The position numbers and the translations under genes are program-made. Of a stretch of DNA of 30,907 bases, positions 25,498 to 30,907 are shown piece after piece (positions within the stretch are counted from its first letter, which is position 1; the number at the start of each line of letters is the position of its first letter). The notes beneath the pieces were generated by a model that worked only from the letters and a program-made list of their open reading frames with translations, made no database searches and was not told the DNA's origin. The stretch is from JAJNBD01 sp964471475 (GTDB lineage: Bacteria; Pseudomonadota; Gammaproteobacteria; CAISUE01), in the NCBI GenBank assembly GCA_964471475.1, contig CAYYFQ010000023.1:1-30907 (forward strand). Reading direction: 5' to 3'.

Positions 25498-25551
25498 AGC
25501 TTATTCAAAGAACATGTGATGAGCAAGATAGTGAAAGACTTTGAATAAGCT
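25498..25551 (+). promoter_or_regulatory. perfect 13-bp inverted repeat between kdpB and kdpC
   Basis: AGCTTATTCAAAG (25498-25510) is the exact reverse complement of CTTTGAATAAGCT (25539-25551), with a 28-base loop. The left arm begins 2 bases after the kdpB stop and the right arm ends 2 bases before the kdpC Shine-Dalgarno (AAGGGGA, 25554-25560). The stem is AT-rich and has no T-run, so it is not a classical terminator. It could stabilise the kdpFAB message, tune kdpC translation or bind a protein. Confidence 0.7.
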
Positions 25552-25564
25552 CTAAGGGGAAAAC

Positions 25565-26212
25565 ATGTTCACTCTACTTACTAAACAACTTCGTATTCCA
25601 CTTTTCTTCTTAATTATCATGACGGTGCTAACGGGTGTTTTATACCCACTTTTGATGACAATCATTGGTCAAGTCTGTTTTCCTTTTCAAACCAATGGCA
25701 GTTTAATCAAGACAGGCGATCATCAACTCATTGGTTCACAATTAATTGGTCAACACTTTACTCTCTCTCGCTATTTTTGGGGACGTCCTTCGATGACGAC
25801 ACCAACCCCTTATAATGCTGCCAATTCAGTCAATTCTAGCTACGGGCCCTCTAATGTTGCACTTTTTACCACTATCGAAAAAAGAATAAAAACTTTGTCA
25901 AAAACTACGGCTGCACCTGCTGTTGATAAAAAAAACCATCTATCGTTAAATAAAGGCATTCCTGCTGACCTCGTGATGGCATCCGCAAGCGGGCTAGATC
26001 CTGAAATTAGTCCATTGGCCGCTTATTATCAAATTCCTCGCGTGGCAAAAGCACGCGGAATCTCAGAAAAAACATTGCGTGAGTTAGTCACGAAACACAT
26101 TGAAGCCCGAAGTCTTAGCATCCTGGGCGAACCTCGTGTTAATGTATTGGAACTTAATTTAGACTTGGATAAACATACTGGATGGAACGGCCAACCCCTG
26201 AAGAACTTTTAG
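25565..26212 (+). CDS. kdpC: potassium-transporting ATPase subunit KdpC
   Basis: Membrane-anchored subunit that raises ATP affinity of the Kdp complex. The 215-residue protein has one N-terminal transmembrane helix (about 12-36), then the SQLIGQHFTLSRYFWGRPS motif, IPADLVMASASGLDPEISPLAA and GEPRVNVLELNLDLD. It is about 25 residues longer than E. coli KdpC (190), partly from an insert near residues 110-130 and a short C-terminal tail that overlaps the start of kdpD. AAGGGGA precedes the ATG. Confidence 0.96.
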   Translation: MFTLLTKQLRIPLFFLIIMTVLTGVLYPLLMTIIGQVCFPFQTNGSLIKTGDHQLIGSQLIGQHFTLSRYFWGRPSMTTPTPYNAANSVNSSYGPSNVALFTTIEKRIKTLSKTTAAPAVDKKNHLSLNKGIPADLVMASASGLDPEISPLAAYYQIPRVAKARGISEKTLRELVTKHIEARSLSILGEPRVNVLELNLDLDKHTGWNGQPLKNF

Positions 26213-28128
26213 CGCGCGTCCACGAGGAAGAGCGTAAAACCAAATTTGGTAAACTCAAAATTTATTTAGGGGCTGCCCCTGGCGTGGGCAAAACCTACAC
26301 CATGCTGCAAGATGCATTAGCGCAAAGAGCACAAGGTTATGATGTCTTAATCGGTGTGGTCGAAACCCATGGTCGAAGCGCCACCAAAGACCTCGTCGAT
26401 TATTTTGAAACCCTCCCTCGTCAAAAAGTAGATTATCGTGGAAGAATCTTAGAAGAGTTTGATTTAGATGCAGCGTTAAAACGACACCCTCAATTAATTT
26501 TAGTAGATGAAATGGCGCACACCAATGCGCCTGGTTTGCGCCATACTAAACGCTGGCAAGACATCAAAGAACTACTAGATCGCGGTATTGATGTATATAG
26601 CACTCTCAATGTACAACATGTTGAAAGCTTAAATGATGTAGTAGCTCAAATTATTGGCACTCAAATCAAAGAAACAGTGCCTGATTCTATGCTGGAAATC
26701 GCTGATACGATTGAAATCGTGGACTTGCCTACGGAAGATCTTCTTAAACGTTTACGCGAAGGAAAAATTTATTTCCCTGAACAAGCCAAATTAGCTGCTG
26801 AAAATTTTTTTACAAAAGGTAATTTGATCGCATTGCGAGAGCTCGCTCTACGCATCACCGCGGAGCGCGTTCGCGTCCAGGTTTTATTGCATCGCACTGG
26901 CGAAGACAAACACAAAGTCTTAAAGACCAAAGATGTTTTACTCACTTGTGTTGGGCCAGGAAACGCGTGCTTACGTGTGATTCGAACGGCCAAACGCTTA
27001 GCGAACTCTCTCGGCGTTGAATGGTACGCTGTTTTTATTGAAACGCCTCAAAAAAATCTTACACAAGACCAACGAAATAGCGCTATAAAAAATTTACAAT
27101 TAGCCGAAAAACTTGGCGCAAAAACGCAAGTACTCACTGGCAATGATTTGGTAAAAACCATTATGCGTTTTGGCCATGAACATCATGTCACTAAAATTAT
27201 TATTGGAAAACAAATTCGTCCACGTTGGAAAGATTTTTTATTTAGAAGCCTTCCTGATGAAATGGTGCGCCACAGCGGAGATATGGATGTTTATATCATC
27301 ACTGGGGGAAAAGAAAATGTACCTACAATCCATCAAGCACTCAAAAGAGAATGTTCGGATTGGAAAGTTTATGGCATTGCTTGCAGTATAGTGTTTTTAA
27401 TTACTTTAATAAGTTTTTTCTTTGCTAAGAACATCGGCATACCAAATATTTTGATGATGTATCTTTTAGGCATCACAGCTATTGCACTATATGGAAAAAC
27501 AGGCCCTTCTGTCATCGCTTCTATTTTAAGCGTTCTGGCTTATGATTTCTTTTTTATTCCGCCTCGTTTTAGTTTTAGAATGACTGATATTAAATATTTT
27601 TTCTCGCTGATTGTCATGCTTTTTATTGCGCAGATTATTAGCCATCTTGCGATTGTAACTCGCAGGCAAAGTATCAATGCTTATCTAGCTGAGCGTCGCA
27701 CTTCTGCCTTATACCGCTTAAGCCGACAACTGGCCAGTACTCGAGGGACTGCTGCGCTTTTAGAAGTCGCCTTACATTATTTATCGGAGCTCTTTGATAG
27801 CAAAGTGATTGCTCTCTTACCTAAAAACAATCAATTATCGGTAGTCATGAGTGCACCTCCTCACTTAACGCTCACCCCCAAAGATCAAAGTGTCGCTCAA
27901 TGGGTATTTGAAGCCGGCCAGAATGCCGGGCTCGGCACCGACACTCTTCCTTCTGCTGACGCTCTAAACGTACCCCTCAAAGCTACGCAAGGTACGCTCG
28001 GTGTGATCAGCTTTCAGCCTCTTGCTCCTCATAAATTATTCACACCGGAAGAAACCAACTTACTAGAAGCCTGTATTAGCCAAATTGCGCTAGCACTAGA
28101 AGTGGATAGAATGCAAGAAATAAAATAA
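26182..28128 (+). CDS. kdpD: KdpD sensor protein lacking the histidine-kinase module
   Basis: Turgor/K+ sensor protein, here 648 residues instead of about 895. In order: the N-terminal KdpD ATP-binding domain with Walker A GAAPGVGKT (30-38), VVETHGR and DEMAHTNAPG; a universal-stress-like domain (about 250-375); four transmembrane helices (about 394-490, including YDFFFIPPRFSF); and a GAF domain (about 515-640). It then stops, just where the DHp phosphoacceptor helix would begin; no SHDLRTP-like histidine box or ATPase motifs occur, nor any remnant of them in the 125 bases after the stop. The start overlaps kdpC by 31 bases and matches the normal KdpD N-terminus. No kdpE follows. Confidence 0.93.
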   Translation: MERPTPEELLARVHEEERKTKFGKLKIYLGAAPGVGKTYTMLQDALAQRAQGYDVLIGVVETHGRSATKDLVDYFETLPRQKVDYRGRILEEFDLDAALKRHPQLILVDEMAHTNAPGLRHTKRWQDIKELLDRGIDVYSTLNVQHVESLNDVVAQIIGTQIKETVPDSMLEIADTIEIVDLPTEDLLKRLREGKIYFPEQAKLAAENFFTKGNLIALRELALRITAERVRVQVLLHRTGEDKHKVLKTKDVLLTCVGPGNACLRVIRTAKRLANSLGVEWYAVFIETPQKNLTQDQRNSAIKNLQLAEKLGAKTQVLTGNDLVKTIMRFGHEHHVTKIIIGKQIRPRWKDFLFRSLPDEMVRHSGDMDVYIITGGKENVPTIHQALKRECSDWKVYGIACSIVFLITLISFFFAKNIGIPNILMMYLLGITAIALYGKTGPSVIASILSVLAYDFFFIPPRFSFRMTDIKYFFSLIVMLFIAQIISHLAIVTRRQSINAYLAERRTSALYRLSRQLASTRGTAALLEVALHYLSELFDSKVIALLPKNNQLSVVMSAPPHLTLTPKDQSVAQWVFEAGQNAGLGTDTLPSADALNVPLKATQGTLGVISFQPLAPHKLFTPEETNLLEACISQIALALEVDRMQEIK

Positions 28129-28190
28129 AACTACCACGTGCCACGAATTTTTTTCAGTGCAAAGCAAATTTCTAATTTATAGAGGTGTCG

Positions 28191-28227
28191 TTAATCTTTT
28201 ATTAATGAATTTTCTGTAGAATATAGT
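28191..28227 (+). promoter_or_regulatory. candidate PmrA-type box and -10 region of the ankyrin gene
   Basis: Two TTAAT repeats (28191-28195 and 28202-28206) start exactly 11 bases apart. This resembles the tandem cTTAATatT motif known for PmrA-controlled Dot/Icm effector genes in Legionella and Coxiella. Possible -10 boxes follow: TAGAAT (28217-28222) and TATAGT (28222-28227), the latter 12 bases after the second repeat unit. The region is very AT-rich, so a chance match is possible. Confidence 0.4.
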
Positions 28228-28253
28228 AAAAAATAAAATTTTAATAAGAAAAT

Positions 28254-30907
28254 ATGCTATTTGCTCTAGAAGATATCTTAAGACTTGCGTCTAATGCTAA
28301 TCCCTTGACCGATTATGATTATTATCATTTATTGCGATTAATTGCGGATAACGATTTTGCGCGTACTATGGCTTATCATTTTTTGCGAGAAAAAATCTTT
28401 CGGTATGAAAAAAAAGTTGCCATCCAGGATTATCAAATGGGTGTTAACGTTCATCACCAAATGTTTAAAGCGCTGCATGAGCAAGCACAAACGCGATTAT
28501 TAAAATTGGCTAAAGATCCTCTCTATCCCCAAAATGAAGCAGCATGGAATCACTTTACCGATGAAATCTTTGATAGATTATTGAGCGTAGTGAATGCCAA
28601 GACATCAAATCCTGTATTACCGAATGAAGGCTCGAGCGCAGCAAGCGCAACGCATTTAACCGATTTAGCTGCTTATGTCGGCTTTATTAAAGATCATTTT
28701 GATCATTTCAATACCAATCAAAAAAAAGCTTTTATTATTTTTATCCATCATTGTTTACAAAATGACAACATATTGGTTTTATGTGATGTCTTACAAGAAT
28801 GTCATGATGCTTATTTGAACTCGCCGTTTAAATTTTGGGCAGAAGAAAATAAACCCTATTCATGCATGCCTGGCTTACTTGAGCGTTTATTGTTAATGGT
28901 TCCAGCGGTTTTAGATACGACTGAATATGACTCCATTTTAACGCAAAGCGCACAGCACATTTTACATATGTTTGCAAAACCCGATGGAAATCCGAGCGAT
29001 GAATATCTTTTTTTATTGCTGGCTGTCCTAGAAAAAAAACATTCTGGACACTGGCAGAAAATTAAAAAAAATGAAAATCGATTTGTTGTAACAAATAGCA
29101 GCCCGCTTATTACATTATCGATGTTTTTAGATAATGAAGACAATTACGTTTTATTAAAAAAACACTTAATTGCCGCATTCAAAGATCTAATTACAACCGA
29201 TCTGAATTCCAAAATTGCGGCAACCCAACCCATATATGACGAATTACTCGCGAAAGAACAGGAATCTAAAAAGTGCGCCGAAACCGAGTCAGATGCCGAG
29301 ATTAAAAAAGCTTGGGAACAACGAGAAAAAACTTGTAGAGCACTGAAGATTCAGCATGCCAACGCGTATCCTGTTGCACTCGATGCAACACAAAGAGGCG
29401 CATGGATTAATGACACGATTGAATCTTGGGCCACACAGATATTGGATAGTTTACATCAGGATCCTACCACCCCACAGCAATGGGAACAGCTTAATAAACA
29501 AAATACTTTAGTAGATCGTCAAAGAGTGAGTGAATGGATGAAAAGCCAGGGCATATCACCTCATCAAATCATGCATCTCATGCATGAAGAAGTTATATTC
29601 GCTCCGATAAGCGAAGCAGCTCAAAAACTTTTCTCTTTAGAAGAAATGCTGAATATGCTGACAGAAGAAGAGCTAGCAAATTACTTAAGTAATCGGTATT
29701 GGAGTAAAACCATGTCATTAGTTGCTTTACATGCTCCACGCTATGGCTTGGAAGCAGCTAAAGCCACTTTATCTGAACGCATCAATGATCTACCACTTGA
29801 ACAAATAGGTAATTTAGATGGTTTTCTAAAACAAAAAGAAGAAACACAAGAAAAATTGTTGGATGAAAAAGTTTATGAAGCCTCCAAACAGGTTGTTCGA
29901 GAAAACAACTCACTGAATTTTTTATCAAGAATGCTCCGCGTTATTCCTTGTGAGTTTGGCATCAACTATAAAAATATTCATCTACCGCAAGGATATATAG
30001 AGCGTATATTGACGCGTGATATGGAAGTTACAAGGTTTATGGTTCTTTTAGCCCCTATTCCTTTACGCTATATTAAAGCATTTTGTCGTGGCAGAAAAGA
30101 ATGGTTGCTGCAACGCCAGAAGAATCTTCTAGAAGGCAAAGCGACTTTCGACGGCGCATCAGATGCACAAAAACAAAAAATCTGTATTTTTAATTATAAA
30201 GCATTGCTATTATTGAGCCGGTTGAAAAACTTCGAGCTTGAAGATCCAGAATTTACCCATTGTTTTACTGAAAATTTATTCTATCCCAAGAGCTGTAGCG
30301 ATTATGAATTTATAGTCGCACGTGACCTAAAACCACATTTAGAATTATTTAATCATGTTATTTTTAGTCGCTACATGGAACCCTATTGCGCCCTGTCTCT
30401 ATTAACTATTGTAAATGTAAAAAACGCAACGATTGAATGCATGTCAGCGCGCCGCATAAAAGAATGTTTACAATCTTTTTTTGATCGTGCTTTTATAACC
30501 GCTTGCGAATCTGATGATTTAGAGCTTCTAGAAGGTGCCCTCACTTTCCATCTTGAAGTGAACAAGCAGCTAGACCATAACCCGTTTACGGTAGCGTTGC
30601 GTCATGCCGTAAGTTATAAACGCTTACGGTTCGTTCAACATATAAAAACTATGTGCGCAGCTGATCAAGAATTAGCAATTAATACATACTTTATAAGTGA
30701 GCACGATGACGCTAATCTCACATTACTTGCCGTGGCGGTTCGGCGAAACGACCCGGATATGGCTGAATTGTTATTTTCTTATGGAGCAAATGCTACTGAT
30801 GTTATTTTTTATCAAGATGGTGGTGAAGAAACCATCTTAGAACATGCAGCACGAATGGGTTATGAAAATATGGTTTCAGTTCTTTTGAAGAAGATCAGTG
30901 AACACAT
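28254..30907 (+). CDS. large ankyrin-containing protein, partial (runs off the window); candidate secreted effector
   Basis: An uninterrupted frame of 884 codons from ATG 28254 to the window end with no stop; an in-frame TAA at 28245 fixes the start. Residues 1-310 are mostly helical and unrecognised. Residues about 323-365 are highly charged (ELLAKEQESKKCAET onward) and look like a coiled coil. Residues 366-800 are helical and again unrecognised. The visible C-terminus has ankyrin-like repeats: a clear one at 820-848 (LTLLAVAVRRNDPDMAELLF then SYGANAT) and a second beginning near 859 (TILEHAARMGYENMVSVLL). There is no signal peptide or membrane helix. Ankyrin proteins of this build are common effectors in Legionellales, so export to a host cell is a reasonable but unproven inference. 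Confidence 0.85.
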   Translation, partial: MLFALEDILRLASNANPLTDYDYYHLLRLIADNDFARTMAYHFLREKIFRYEKKVAIQDYQMGVNVHHQMFKALHEQAQTRLLKLAKDPLYPQNEAAWNHFTDEIFDRLLSVVNAKTSNPVLPNEGSSAASATHLTDLAAYVGFIKDHFDHFNTNQKKAFIIFIHHCLQNDNILVLCDVLQECHDAYLNSPFKFWAEENKPYSCMPGLLERLLLMVPAVLDTTEYDSILTQSAQHILHMFAKPDGNPSDEYLFLLLAVLEKKHSGHWQKIKKNENRFVVTNSSPLITLSMFLDNEDNYVLLKKHLIAAFKDLITTDLNSKIAATQPIYDELLAKEQESKKCAETESDAEIKKAWEQREKTCRALKIQHANAYPVALDATQRGAWINDTIESWATQILDSLHQDPTTPQQWEQLNKQNTLVDRQRVSEWMKSQGISPHQIMHLMHEEVIFAPISEAAQKLFSLEEMLNMLTEEELANYLSNRYWSKTMSLVALHAPRYGLEAAKATLSERINDLPLEQIGNLDGFLKQKEETQEKLLDEKVYEASKQVVRENNSLNFLSRMLRVIPCEFGINYKNIHLPQGYIERILTRDMEVTRFMVLLAPIPLRYIKAFCRGRKEWLLQRQKNLLEGKATFDGASDAQKQKICIFNYKALLLLSRLKNFELEDPEFTHCFTENLFYPKSCSDYEFIVARDLKPHLELFNHVIFSRYMEPYCALSLLTIVNVKNATIECMSARRIKECLQSFFDRAFITACESDDLELLEGALTFHLEVNKQLDHNPFTVALRHAVSYKRLRFVQHIKTMCAADQELAINTYFISEHDDANLTLLAVAVRRNDPDMAELLFSYGANATDVIFYQDGGEETILEHAARMGYENMVSVLLKKISEH

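Noticed and set aside
28856..29143. 95-codon frame antisense to the ankyrin gene
   Set aside because: It lies wholly inside the long open plus-strand frame, has no family signature and is explained as a shadow.
1..30907. tRNA, rRNA, CRISPR arrays, insertion sequences, integrases and riboswitches
   Set aside because: Looked for by eye on both strands; no cloverleaf, spaced repeat array, transposase-like protein or recognised riboswitch core was found. A dedicated search with covariance models would be decisive.

Overview
This window looks like chromosomal DNA of an AT-rich gammaproteobacterium, most likely a host- or amoeba-associated member of the Legionellales (Coxiellaceae, Legionella, Aquicella or Berkiella type). 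This placement is inferred from the protein content (YihG-type acyltransferase, FkpB, AmpE, OMPLA, FAD-dependent ThyX), the low GC content and a large ankyrin-containing gene at the right edge. No rRNA, tRNA, CRISPR array, transposase or phage gene was recognised, and no gene-free stretch reaches 300 bases.

Left part (74-13370, all minus strand). A very tightly packed run reads from 13370 down to 1760: ampE-like, aceE, yebC, ruvC, a secreted DUF4124-like protein, lspA, fkpB, methylcrotonyl-CoA carboxylase beta subunit, lipA, an OmpA-family lipoprotein, an IscA-type Fe-S carrier, ttcA, a YihG-type acyltransferase and a small two-helix membrane protein. Gaps are 0-39 bases and many junctions are ATGA, TAATG or TTGA overlaps, so this is probably one long operon. 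A hairpin followed by a T-run at about 1638-1717 probably ends it, and glpK follows. The themes are pyruvate dehydrogenase E1, lipoate synthesis, Fe-S proteins and cell envelope.

Middle part. A plus-strand group (13528-17296) holds an RND-type periplasmic adaptor without its pump, an unrecognised low-complexity protein, a small multi-helix membrane protein, the A subunit of a 3-oxoacid CoA-transferase without its B subunit, and a tiny lipoprotein. A REP-like palindromic element lies between this group and the convergent pldA (outer-membrane phospholipase A). Minus-strand lysS and thyX overlap by 4 bases and have a good sigma-70-like promoter. An AbrB/VapC-type toxin-antitoxin pair lies next to them.

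Right part (21459-28128, plus strand). This is a high-affinity potassium uptake operon: an unnamed 33-residue membrane peptide, kdpF, kdpA, kdpB, kdpC and kdpD. KdpD stops right after its GAF domain, so it has no histidine-kinase module, and no kdpE follows. A perfect 13-bp inverted repeat sits between kdpB and kdpC, just before the kdpC ribosome-binding site.

Right edge (28254-30907). A long open frame of at least 884 codons runs off the window. It is unrecognised over most of its length, has a coiled-coil-like middle and ends in ankyrin-like repeats. Upstream is a tandem TTAAT motif with 11-bp spacing that resembles the PmrA box of Legionella/Coxiella effector genes. This makes it a candidate secreted effector and the most interesting item in the window.
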